Origin: Paenibacillus farraposensis
GTDB taxonomy: Bacteria; Bacillota; Bacilli; Paenibacillales; Paenibacillaceae
Assembly (NCBI RefSeq): GCF_020736845.1
Contig: NZ_JAFFQR010000112.1
Location: forward strand, 694,719 to 755,515
Reading direction: 5' to 3'
Length of the DNA stretch: 60,797 bases
Positions within the stretch are counted from its first letter, which is position 1; each line of letters begins with the position of its first letter. The notes under the pieces were generated by a model that saw only the letters and a list, made by a program, of their open reading frames with translations, was not told where the DNA came from and searched no databases. A program made the translations under genes and the position numbers. Shown here piece by piece: positions 9,482-16,669 of this stretch.

Positions 9482-9652
9482 TCATTTATTTAGTTTTGCT
9501 GCCTCTTTCTTTTCGTTTTCTATACGTTCTTTGATCATGGCGTATATCACTCCACGCTCAGTGACAGACATCTTCATCAAATCTTGAGGCAATATTCGTA
9601 ATTTGTGGAGGGCATAGTACGCGAAATTTGCGTCCGCATCGCCCTCCTCCAT
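9482..9652 (-). CDS. Frameshift extension of the tail assembly chaperone (GT-like)
   Basis: A 56-residue frame (MEEGDADANFAYYALHKLRI to KKEAAKLNK) directly behind the XkdN-like gene, one frame back. It is the counterpart of the T part of lambda gpGT. It has no good ribosome binding site of its own, and its frame is reached by a -1 slip on the A-AAA-AAC heptamer at 9655-9661. The overlapping TAATG could also allow reinitiation. Confidence 0.75.
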   Translation of the reverse strand: MEEGDADANFAYYALHKLRILPQDLMKMSVTERGVIYAMIKERIENEKKEAAKLNK

Positions 9653-10074
9653 TAGTTTTTTGTTTCTTCCATAACCTTGTTGATATCTTGATCGTAACCG
9701 TTAAGCTCCTGCACCTTTTCCAACAAAGTAGCAAACTCACCAGACAAAAGCATTTTATTAAGCAAATTGTCAGCCCCAACAACACCATAGTTCTCTTGCA
9801 ACTCGGCATCTTTCAGGTTAGGATACACTACGCTTTCTAAAACTAGCTTAGTGGTGTAATCGTCTGGGTCAATTTCAGGAACCTTCATTCCCCCTTTGCC
9901 CTTCTGTGTTTTTGTACAAGACTTTCTAATGTCTTTGTTTCGTTCTTCTGAAATACCTTGGATCTTCCAAAGAATAGGTTTACCGTCTTCATCTTTAAAT
10001 CTTTCAGAAACAACAATCTCTTGTGTAATATCTACTGCAGCATTCTCTTTAAAAAACGCGCTAAATTGACTCAT
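9652..10074 (-). CDS. xkdN: Tail assembly chaperone, XkdN-like
   Basis: A 140-residue protein matching the XkdN tail assembly chaperone. It begins SQFSAFFKENAAVDITQEIV and contains DPDDYTTKLVLESVVYPNLK. The gene lies between the tube and tape measure genes. It ends in AAA AAC TAA, where the stop follows a canonical slippery heptamer, so a minor -1 product of about 197 residues extending to 9482 is expected. Confidence 0.92.
   Translation of the reverse strand: MSQFSAFFKENAAVDITQEIVVSERFKDEDGKPILWKIQGISEERNKDIRKSCTKTQKGKGGMKVPEIDPDDYTTKLVLESVVYPNLKDAELQENYGVVGADNLLNKMLLSGEFATLLEKVQELNGYDQDINKVMEETKN
9655..9661 (-). promoter_or_regulatory. Programmed -1 frameshift site, A-AAA-AAC
   Basis: On the minus strand the reading frame is ACA AAA AAC TAA. 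The heptamer A AAA AAC fits X-XXY-YYZ exactly and lies just before the stop. Slipping back one base joins the XkdN-like frame to the following 56-residue frame, as in the conserved G/GT frameshift of tailed phages. Confidence 0.8.
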
Positions 10075-10103
10075 TATTTTTATCCCCTTTTATTTAAAAT
10101 ATT

Positions 10104-10577
10104 TTAGTTACCGCCCAATACAGGTTTATTAAAACTATCCTGCAAGCCGACCCCAGAAAAAGTAAAGTCCAAATCTTCGTCCAACAATTGAGATTCAGTA
10201 TCCAACTTAGCAATAATAATGCTGCTTATATTGACATTCTTGAGCGTCACGGTTTGTTTGCCGATCGAGGAAGTCGGGTCTTCGTTGATGATAACCAGAT
10301 CAAAGTAGGTATCTTTCCCTGTGGTCACGTAATCCAGCATCATTTGTCTGAACAACGAGGTCACATAGTAAAAAGTCATCGATCCCGTACCCTTCCAGCT
10401 ACCTGCTTTATTCTGATCCCCCAGATACCCCAATACTTTTACTTCTGTCATGTTTTTCTCGATCTTTGCCTCGAATTTCTTGCAGTAGGCCATTTCCTCT
10501 ACACTACCGTTTATGGTGGCGTATAATCGACCCTGCTGGCCTGAAATAGTATCTTTTGCTTGTAACCATTGCGGCAT
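10104..10577 (-). CDS. xkdM: Tail tube protein, XkdM-like
   Basis: A 157-residue tail tube protein of the XkdM family. Marker segments are ISGQQGRLYATINGSVEEM, KAGSWKGTGSMTFYYVTSLF and a C-terminal DFTFSGVGLQDSF. It polymerises into the inner tube through which DNA passes. It follows the sheath gene by one base, as in PBSX. Confidence 0.93.
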   Translation of the reverse strand: MPQWLQAKDTISGQQGRLYATINGSVEEMAYCKKFEAKIEKNMTEVKVLGYLGDQNKAGSWKGTGSMTFYYVTSLFRQMMLDYVTTGKDTYFDLVIINEDPTSSIGKQTVTLKNVNISSIIIAKLDTESQLLDEDLDFTFSGVGLQDSFNKPVLGGN

Positions 10578-10578
10578 A

Positions 10579-11901
10579 TTATCTCGCCCTCGCTAACTGA
10601 TAGATTTTTTCAATGCTGTCCACTGGCTTAACGTAATACTCAGCATAAATAGCATCTTTATCTGTACCGGGTACGATCGTTACGTCTGTTTGAGGATTGA
10701 ACTCCTCAATTGCTCCAATTTGTTGATTAAGCTCAAATAAGGAGATGGCTTCTTTTTTGACAATATTCCGACCATCAGCATTGTTATCAACTTTGCCGAT
10801 GTAGGACTTTTCAAAGACTTTTTGCAAATCAGTCTTGATTCCATCCAATGTACGAATAACACGATTTTTGCGAAAATCTTTATTCTTTTTAGGCGTAAAG
10901 CTACGGAATGTATTGATATCCTGCTGTACTTTGGCCTTGCCACCCTTATAGATAAAAAAGAATTGACCGCTCTGGACACCTGTGATTGCTTCACGGTTGG
11001 TGAATCTTACATCTACATCTACAGCATCATCGTAGTCAGCGTAAGTGAGGGATTCGTTAACGTTGGCCGCCGCTGTTGCAGCTGCGACCCAAGCGACTGC
11101 TTTAACCTTATCGATCACCGTACCATCTGAAAGAATTACGCCGTTAGTGACGTTTATTACTCCTTCGCTGTCGGCCGCGCTATAGTTTGGTAGTACCACC
11201 TGTACATTTTTGCCCTCATCATTGCGCAGGCGATTAACGTAGGTAGTATACAAAGGCTTAAGCGTTGCGTCGTCATAAGGTACGCCTACGGTGTTGAAAT
11301 CCTGAGTCTCAATGGCTGCCATATAATCCGAGTGGTCTGCGTTGATTGCCGTACCGTCAGTCCCGCCAGTCAGCGGCGCTCCGGCCGTAGCTACCAACGT
11401 CTTATCTGTGCCAGATGCCTTGAATGTCACCCAATCATTCGCTACCAGGCCGTCAATATCAGCTGCCTTTTGCGCGTCCATTTCCTTACCCTCGACCAAT
11501 GTCCGAACATTAAAGATCGTAGGCGTGTCAATGTCAGATTGGATCACAATCGAAATGTCATTGCCTCTCACACCGTCATACTTCGCCGTAGCGACAAGAT
11601 TACCGCTTGTGACTGTAGCCTTTGTCCCTTGATTTAGGCGGTACACCAACAACGTTTTCGCGCGCTTAAGAGCCTCCTTAACCAACAGAAGGCTCGTGTG
11701 TGTGATGTCATATCCCAAAGCTTTTGAAATGTCATCGCCAGCATCTATTGTGATTATCTGTTTCACTGGCCCCCAGCTTAATGTCAACGGCAGAGTAACA
11801 ACGCCGCGATCACTTAATGTGCCTAGCGGTTTAGGCTCGGAAACGACGTTGGTATAAACGCCGGGTAAATCCTCGTTCTGTGTAACCCATGTGCCGGCCA
11901 T
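10579..11901 (-). CDS. xkdK: Tail sheath protein, XkdK-like
   Basis: A 440-residue contractile sheath subunit. The N-terminus has the family signature LPGVYTNVVSEPKPLGTLSD. The C-terminal region VRFTNREAITGVQSGQFFFI to SFTPKKNKDFRKNRVIRTLD matches the sheath polymerisation domain. This gene shows the tail is contractile. It overlaps the stop of the preceding 80-residue gene by one base. Confidence 0.95.
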   Translation of the reverse strand: MAGTWVTQNEDLPGVYTNVVSEPKPLGTLSDRGVVTLPLTLSWGPVKQIITIDAGDDISKALGYDITHTSLLLVKEALKRAKTLLVYRLNQGTKATVTSGNLVATAKYDGVRGNDISIVIQSDIDTPTIFNVRTLVEGKEMDAQKAADIDGLVANDWVTFKASGTDKTLVATAGAPLTGGTDGTAINADHSDYMAAIETQDFNTVGVPYDDATLKPLYTTYVNRLRNDEGKNVQVVLPNYSAADSEGVINVTNGVILSDGTVIDKVKAVAWVAAATAAANVNESLTYADYDDAVDVDVRFTNREAITGVQSGQFFFIYKGGKAKVQQDINTFRSFTPKKNKDFRKNRVIRTLDGIKTDLQKVFEKSYIGKVDNNADGRNIVKKEAISLFELNQQIGAIEEFNPQTDVTIVPGTDKDAIYAEYYVKPVDSIEKIYQLARAR

Positions 11902-12143
11902 TATTCAACCTCCTTCTTCAACCAATCAGCGAGAATCCGTCTGGCCTCACTAATGGTGTAATTCTGTCCATCCTCAAGCAGGACGTTCAGTGTATCTTTT
12001 TCAATCTGTGTAAACTGCTGTGAATCTTGAAATTGTTCTTTGGCAAAACGGGGTTCTACCGAAGCTACGGGCGCTGCCGTTTCTTTCTTTGTAGGTCCCA
12101 CAGCAGGCGTTGCCCCGGTTTCTGTTTCTTGGTTATCAGCCAC
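11901..12143 (-). CDS. Small protein preceding the sheath gene
   Basis: Eighty residues: a disordered Glu/Thr/Ala/Pro-rich N-terminal half, then a compact helical end (QQFTQIEKDTLNVLLEDGQN, ISEARRILADWLKKEV). Its position between the tail terminator and the sheath is common for such short proteins in PBSX/SKIN-like phages. The role is unknown. It is likely structural or a chaperone. Confidence 0.75.
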   Translation of the reverse strand: MADNQETETGATPAVGPTKKETAAPVASVEPRFAKEQFQDSQQFTQIEKDTLNVLLEDGQNYTISEARRILADWLKKEVE

Positions 12144-12561
12144 GTATACCAGCCTCCTGTTTTAAAGTCTTCATTTTTGTTTCTGGCCCCTTTGGACGCA
12201 TCAAATGTACATTGACGTCAATAAAGAAATGCAACACATCATCAACAATCTGGTGTTTCATCCCTACCGCTCTGTACAGGCTGCCTTCCCATTGGATGTA
12301 CTCCATTTCCTCGTAAAGCCTATCCGCTACTGCTTCGCATTCACGGCGCTTCTCCGGGTTGTCTGGGTCCGGGAAATAATGAATATCGAAACTATCAGTC
12401 CGCATGTAACGGCGATTAAATTCCCGGTTCTGCGCTCCATCAATAATCAACACAAAAAAGCACGGTTCCTTGAAACCCTGCTCAATTCTTTCGTCGTACA
12501 CTGGGACACCCGTTCGAAAGGTGCTCAGGTACTTCAATATTCCGTTTTTTACATCTTCCAT
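12136..12561 (-). CDS. Tail terminator/completion protein (DUF6838-like)
   Basis: A 141-residue protein with the pattern FRTGVPVYDERIEQGFKEPC, FDIHYFPDPDNPEKRRE and DDVLHFFIDVNVHLMRPKGP, as in phage tail terminator proteins placed before the sheath gene. It probably forms the ring that stops tail growth and joins head to tail. It overlaps the next gene by 8 nt. Confidence 0.8.
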   Translation of the reverse strand: MEDVKNGILKYLSTFRTGVPVYDERIEQGFKEPCFFVLIIDGAQNREFNRRYMRTDSFDIHYFPDPDNPEKRRECEAVADRLYEEMEYIQWEGSLYRAVGMKHQIVDDVLHFFIDVNVHLMRPKGPETKMKTLKQEAGIRG

Positions 12562-12565
12562 TGCA

Positions 12566-12964
12566 TCACCTCAGGTGGTCTTCCATAAATCGTTTCAGCT
12601 TACGGTCCATTAGTGCAGGCAACTCACGCTCCAACTCTCGTTCAGAGATGGTGAGCATGAATCTACCTTCCACCCAGCTCGTGTGTAGCCGTGTGCGGTG
12701 CCCATATTCCACATAAGGCGCGTACTCAATGGGATTAAATAACTCAATGCTATAGCCGCCCCCTACACGCTCCACAGGCCCCAACTGCCAATTTCGCCGG
12801 AGCATACCCGTATCTACTGGAGTACGTGCCACCGTCTTAGCTAGTAGCCTGCTGGCAAGTTCTCTTATGCAGTCCTCGACGAATCGCGGGTAATCGGCTT
12901 GCATCTTCCGCAAGCTCTTCCCTAACTGCTCGAACTCGCTAAAATCGAACTCAGCAAAACTCAT
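12566..12964 (-). CDS. HK97 gp10-like tail component
   Basis: A 132-residue protein with the gp10 signature: LASRLLAKTVARTPVDTGML followed by RRNWQLGP and IEYAPYVEYGHRT. It acts in head-tail joining in HK97 and SPP1-like phages (stopper or neck component). The C-terminal helix is strongly charged (SERELERELPALMDRKLKRF). It overlaps the upstream gene by 4 nt. Confidence 0.88.
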   Translation of the reverse strand: MSFAEFDFSEFEQLGKSLRKMQADYPRFVEDCIRELASRLLAKTVARTPVDTGMLRRNWQLGPVERVGGGYSIELFNPIEYAPYVEYGHRTRLHTSWVEGRFMLTISERELERELPALMDRKLKRFMEDHLR

Positions 12965-13332
12965 GCCTTACCAACCCGCTTCATTTTTACCTCTTGATGG
13001 GTTGGGTATATGAAGGGCTCTCCCGATTGCTGAAACTCATAGCTCATACCGTCTTGAGTAACAAAGATACGGCTGCCGGACGGAATAACAATATCAGGCG
13101 CAATAAACAGCTTACCGTCATATGCGACATCATTGTTCGTGTCCATTTGGGCCGCGCTTGGCAAAGACGCTTGAGACAATGCACACGGCTGGTTGTCGAA
13201 TATAATGCCCTTTGTGGGCCGTTCTACGCCTGTTACGGGGTCTTTGCGGGTTGTCTGTCCCTCTACCCGGCAAACACCCGTATAGGTCATTTCAAGCAGC
13301 CTGCGTTCTATTACGGGATTGCCTAATTGCAT
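12961..13332 (-). CDS. Head closure/stopper protein
   Basis: A 123-residue beta-rich protein encoded between the gp6-like connector and the gp10-like component, where head-closure (SPP1 gp16-type) proteins lie. Segments include GKLFIAPDIVIPSGSRIFVT and FIYPTHQEVKMKRVGKA. The ATG at 13332 has GAGGTG eight bases upstream. The family assignment rests mainly on position and fold pattern. Confidence 0.7.
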   Translation of the reverse strand: MQLGNPVIERRLLEMTYTGVCRVEGQTTRKDPVTGVERPTKGIIFDNQPCALSQASLPSAAQMDTNNDVAYDGKLFIAPDIVIPSGSRIFVTQDGMSYEFQQSGEPFIYPTHQEVKMKRVGKA

Positions 13333-13334
13333 GA

Positions 13335-13709
13335 CTACCACCTCAATCTACGGAATGCGTTGAGCTGCGTGGCATACGACTTAATGAAAGCCGTACCCTC
13401 TACGCCCTTCTTGGCATATGCAGCAAAATTAAACTGCACATCGCCGCGCTTGACACTTTGGACGTTCAACTCAGCTTCTCCAGCTGTTGCAGGCTCTGCA
13501 AACTGGTTGAGGTAATAGTCCTTAGCAATCAGCAGCATCGTATTTTCCAGTTGCTCCGGTATGTCGGATATGTTGCAGTAGTTCTTAATGCCGTCAATGG
13601 TGAAATTCAGTGAGAACGATAACTGCACATCCTTACCCGTTTCGGTCACCGGCAGGCCTAGCAAGATTTTAAACTTAAGCAAAAGTGCCTCAAATCTTAT
13701 GCGGTCCAT
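13335..13709 (-). CDS. Head-tail connector (gp6-like)
   Basis: A 124-residue mostly helical protein (DRIRFEALLLKFKILLGLPV, LENTMLLIAKDYYLNQF) with the look of SPP1 gp15/HK97 gp6 connectors that bind below the portal. It begins at ATG 13709 after GGTGAG and lies downstream of the capsid genes as expected. Confidence 0.8.
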   Translation of the reverse strand: MDRIRFEALLLKFKILLGLPVTETGKDVQLSFSLNFTIDGIKNYCNISDIPEQLENTMLLIAKDYYLNQFAEPATAGEAELNVQSVKRGDVQFNFAAYAKKGVEGTAFIKSYATQLNAFRRLRW

Positions 13710-13710
13710 A

Positions 13711-13983
13711 TTACTCACCAGCCGCTTTGATTTTCTCCAGGATTTCATCCTTTTTAGCGGCTTCGCCAAGATCAATCGAGTTCTGTTCAGCGTAATCCTT
13801 CAGCTGCGCCATATTCATCTTGTTAATATCCGTTTCCCCGGGTACTTCTGGAACTTCTGTATCAGAGCTGATAACTCTATCAGCGATCAGGCCCAGCACA
13901 TGTTTGGGATCTACCTCAATTTCCTGTCCCTTGATATAAAATTCGCCACCATACTTTGCACTATTTGTAAGAGTCACTTTCAC
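13711..13983 (-). CDS. Small head protein with C-terminal SAP/HeH-like domain
   Basis: About 90 residues. The first half is a small beta barrel-like segment (VTLTNSAKYGGEFYIKGQEI). The second ends in a helix-extended-helix module (NMAQLKDYAEQNSIDL then KKDEILEKIKAA), seen in SAP/LEM-like nucleic acid-binding folds and often found just after phage capsid genes. GTG at 13983 fits the upstream GGAGG best. The function is unknown. Confidence 0.72.
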   Translation of the reverse strand: MKVTLTNSAKYGGEFYIKGQEIEVDPKHVLGLIADRVISSDTEVPEVPGETDINKMNMAQLKDYAEQNSIDLGEAAKKDEILEKIKAAGE

Positions 13984-13998
13984 TCTACTCACTCCTCC

Positions 13999-14030
13999 CA
14001 AAATAAATAGGAGAGACGATTGTCTCCCCC
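13999..14030 (-). terminator. Hairpin after the capsid gene
   Basis: On the minus strand GGAGAC and GTCTC(T)CC form a short stem immediately after the capsid stop, followed by TATTTATTTT. It may reduce read-through so that capsid mRNA exceeds connector mRNA. Confidence 0.55.
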
Positions 14031-15074
14031 TTAGTTAACTTTAGCGATAAAGATGTTATTCATTTGTTCAAACGAAGGCATTACGATTTCAGATACGATC
14101 GTATTGACGTTTACTGGATGCGGCTCTTTGTAAGTTGTTACTGCCACGCCTGTATTGACGATTTGTACCTGAGCATCTGTACCGCCACTCATCAAATCGG
14201 CTTCCTCAGGTGTAGTCCCATACCACGTATTGCCTAGTGTATTAGCTGGGATAAGGGTAAAGTAATCATCAGGGTAGAAGAGTCCTGTTGTGCCATCTTG
14301 TAAAGCGAACTTCTTGTTGTATACAGCTACAGTAAGCCCCAATTTGCTGAAAAGATATTGTTTCATCATGGAGTCGGTCATAATAATGTTTTGACCGCCA
14401 ACAGGATTCATGTCCAATCGAATAGTTTTATTATTTAGAATGTAATTCCACGTTTTCCGTGTGCAAATAGCATTCTCAGGACGTACACCAGTGTCATCCT
14501 CGACTAGATCCTGCCACGTTTTGATGTCTTGAATGATTGGAGCATCAGGATTACTCCATTTAGCATCCGCCGTAAGTGTGGTTTTGTGCTCATCAGACAT
14601 TTTGTAATCGTATTTGTATTGCTGACGATTGGCCACAATGTCGATCCGGCCCAATGAAAGTAATTGCATGATCATTCGTTCAGGTACCACTGTAGCACCA
14701 TCAATCAGCGTTTTTCTATCATCGTAAATCTTTTGTATGAGTGTTTGATAGTATGCTGCATTAGGAGACGCTAAGAGTCTTAGCAATTCTTGACGCTCTG
14801 TTTCATCAATGTTCATACCTTCACGGAAAAACGGCATTTCGGTTTTAATTTCTTCAAAGCCAATTCGGTCTCTCAATGTGGCTTTGGCATCAAATGCAGA
14901 TGGTTGAAGGGATACCGGCAAGCCTCCCGCCCCTTTAATCCATTTCAAGTCTAGCCCTTGTTGCTTTTTCGCTGGGAACAATGTTGCTCCCAAGTAAGGA
15001 ATTGCGTTCGACGCTGTCTCCTGATAGTAGGTAGTAATATTCTCGGCTGTTACAAGATCAAAAATAGTTGGCAT
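14031..15074 (-). CDS. Major capsid protein (E family)
   Basis: A 347-residue coat protein of the gpE-like HK97-fold family. Landmarks are TAENITTYYQETASNAIPYL near residue 10, RDRIGFEEIKTEMPFFREGM near residue 70, and VRPENAICTRKTWNYIL near residue 200. It is encoded after the scaffold and a small decoration-like gene. There is no protease gene, in line with an SPP1-type head that uses a scaffold without cleavage. Confidence 0.93.
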   Translation of the reverse strand: MPTIFDLVTAENITTYYQETASNAIPYLGATLFPAKKQQGLDLKWIKGAGGLPVSLQPSAFDAKATLRDRIGFEEIKTEMPFFREGMNIDETERQELLRLLASPNAAYYQTLIQKIYDDRKTLIDGATVVPERMIMQLLSLGRIDIVANRQQYKYDYKMSDEHKTTLTADAKWSNPDAPIIQDIKTWQDLVEDDTGVRPENAICTRKTWNYILNNKTIRLDMNPVGGQNIIMTDSMMKQYLFSKLGLTVAVYNKKFALQDGTTGLFYPDDYFTLIPANTLGNTWYGTTPEEADLMSGGTDAQVQIVNTGVAVTTYKEPHPVNVNTIVSEIVMPSFEQMNNIFIAKVN

Positions 15075-15092
15075 GTCTTCACCTGTCCTCTC

Positions 15093-15464
15093 TTATTTCA
15101 AAAATGTGATTTGTTTGAGTGCTGTAATTTCTTCTGCTGTTGGTGCTGTTGGAATTTTGCCCAGATCTACAAACCCGTGAATCATCAATGCTCCCGGTGC
15201 AGGGCCATAAGTTACATCAACATCTTCAAATAGCACACCTTCCGCATTAGAAACCCCAGTGGTTGTGACTGCTTTTTTGCCCAGCTTCGTAATATCATTC
15301 AAAATACCATTGCCGATAATCGTTCCAGCAGGGACGATTTTCTTTCCATCCGAATTAGCAGTAATCCCCTCATCGTCCACCGTAATAGCTAGGTTCACAT
15401 AATGATCAGGGAATTTGGTGATCCCCTTTTTGTTACCGTATTTAGTGACCACAAATTTACTCAT
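15093..15464 (-). CDS. Head decoration/fibre-like protein
   Basis: A 123-residue protein between scaffold and major capsid genes. The N-terminus KFVVTKYGNKKGITKFPDHY, the glycine-rich IVPAGTIIGNGILNDI and the end segment APGALMIHGFVDLGKI fit capsid decoration or head-fibre proteins in Firmicute phages. The ribosome binding site is AGGAGG. Confidence 0.75.
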   Translation of the reverse strand: MSKFVVTKYGNKKGITKFPDHYVNLAITVDDEGITANSDGKKIVPAGTIIGNGILNDITKLGKKAVTTTGVSNAEGVLFEDVDVTYGPAPGALMIHGFVDLGKIPTAPTAEEITALKQITFLK

Positions 15465-15479
15465 TTTCTCATCCTCCTG

Positions 15480-16115
15480 TTATTGGAAATACGACTCGCG
15501 CGCTTTAGATAGGTCGCCGTTATCTGCCGACTTATTCTGCGCAGCTATCTTCCCATAGTTTGTTTTGCTGTCGCTCGGGTCTTGCTTTCCGCCTGACCAG
15601 TCCGCTGGTGTAGCACCTTTCGGTTGAAATCCTGGTTTCGGGTCCTCTTTTGGAACAAACAAAAAGTCATCGCTTTCGCGAAGGCCTGTGAGTTGGTCGT
15701 CCAAACCGCTTTTTATAGCACCGTTGTCGTCCAATTCGATTTTTGTTTTGTCCAGTAGCTTCGCAACAATATCAGCGTTATGGACCTGACCACTCAAAGC
15801 CATCTTAAGCGCCGTGTTCAAGCGCAGTTCCTTCATATCAGCTTCGTACTTGTCGGTAGCAGCTTTATTGTCTGCCTGAAGCTTTGTAATCTGATCCTGT
15901 AGCGCTGGCACATCCCCTGCGGCCTTCTGCAAATCGGTCAGTTGCTTATCGCGTTCCTTCAAATCACCTTCAAGTTGCTTCTTAGCATCATTTATTTCAT
16001 CAAATCGATGCTTAGGCACATATCCGATGTACTTTTCCTCAACCCCCTTTGTAATAGCTGTGATTTTGTCCGCCGGAACACCTTGACTCTCCAGCAATTC
16101 TCTTAGCCAATCCAT
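15480..16115 (-). CDS. Capsid scaffolding protein (GP20 family)
   Basis: A 211-residue scaffold with the GP20 signature MDWLRELLESQGV, then GYVPKHRFDEINDAKKQLE and a long coiled coil (KERDKQLTDLQKAAGDVPAL). The C-terminal part is polar and flexible, and its end probably contacts the coat. ATG 16115 follows GAAGGAGCGG. Confidence 0.93.
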   Translation of the reverse strand: MDWLRELLESQGVPADKITAITKGVEEKYIGYVPKHRFDEINDAKKQLEGDLKERDKQLTDLQKAAGDVPALQDQITKLQADNKAATDKYEADMKELRLNTALKMALSGQVHNADIVAKLLDKTKIELDDNGAIKSGLDDQLTGLRESDDFLFVPKEDPKPGFQPKGATPADWSGGKQDPSDSKTNYGKIAAQNKSADNGDLSKARESYFQ

Positions 16116-16218
16116 ATATACCGCTCCTTCATCTTCGTTTTTTAACCTGGTCTCGACCAGTGATGTCTTGTGTTTTACGCCCACAATACCAAACGGCGAT
16201 AATAAGAATTCAGTTGTA

Positions 16219-16533
16219 CTACTGTGCCCTTCCTGATTCAGATAAAAGCAGTGCTTTTTGTTCGACGTATGGAATATCACTTTCATCCAACAAAACGTTA
16301 AATGTGTTTATTCCGTCTGGAAAAACGCCAAATGTCTCCGCGAGTTTGACTGTAATTGCCTCGGCCTGCTCAGGGCTAAATTCCTTTTCGATAATCAACT
16401 TGCCTTTTTCACTCACTTTGAAATGCCATTCAACCTTAGAAGCACCCTCGTCTTCAAATCCTATTACTTTTTTGAGAATGTCCAATGTCTCTTGCCGTGA
16501 AAGTACATCTGACGATTTCAAACCATTACCCAT
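16219..16533 (-). CDS. Hypothetical phage protein in the head module
   Basis: A 104-residue protein with an alpha/beta pattern (KVEWHFKVSEKGKLIIEKEF, SPEQAEAITVKLAETFGVF). It overlaps the 47-residue gene upstream by 8 nt and precedes the scaffold gene. No family recognised. Many SPP1-like phages have unassigned small genes here. Confidence 0.7.
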   Translation of the reverse strand: MGNGLKSSDVLSRQETLDILKKVIGFEDEGASKVEWHFKVSEKGKLIIEKEFSPEQAEAITVKLAETFGVFPDGINTFNVLLDESDIPYVEQKALLLSESGRAQ

Positions 16534-16669
16534 TTATATCATCTCCCTGTCCTGTCACCTGTTGGACGTAATCATTCACCCGTTCGTCTGCCGGCGCAGC
16601 GAAATCCAACTCAATCGGCTTATCATCTAAACCGGTTACCATCTCTTGCCGCTTCGTAGTCTTCGGCAT
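16526..16669 (-). CDS. 47-residue protein overlapping the MuF gene end
   Basis: A short frame (MPKTTKRQEMVTGL to QGDDING) starting inside the 3' end of the MuF-like gene with a very good ribosome binding site GGGGTGGG five bases from the ATG. It is acidic (IELDFAAPADERVNDYVQQV). It is probably translated by coupling with its neighbours. The function is unknown. Confidence 0.65.
   Translation of the reverse strand: MPKTTKRQEMVTGLDDKPIELDFAAPADERVNDYVQQVTGQGDDING

Noticed and set aside
9558..9809. 83-codon frame over the chaperone frameshift region
   Set aside because: It is a third frame with Cys-rich unlikely sequence. The -1 frame reached by the slippery site explains the locus better.
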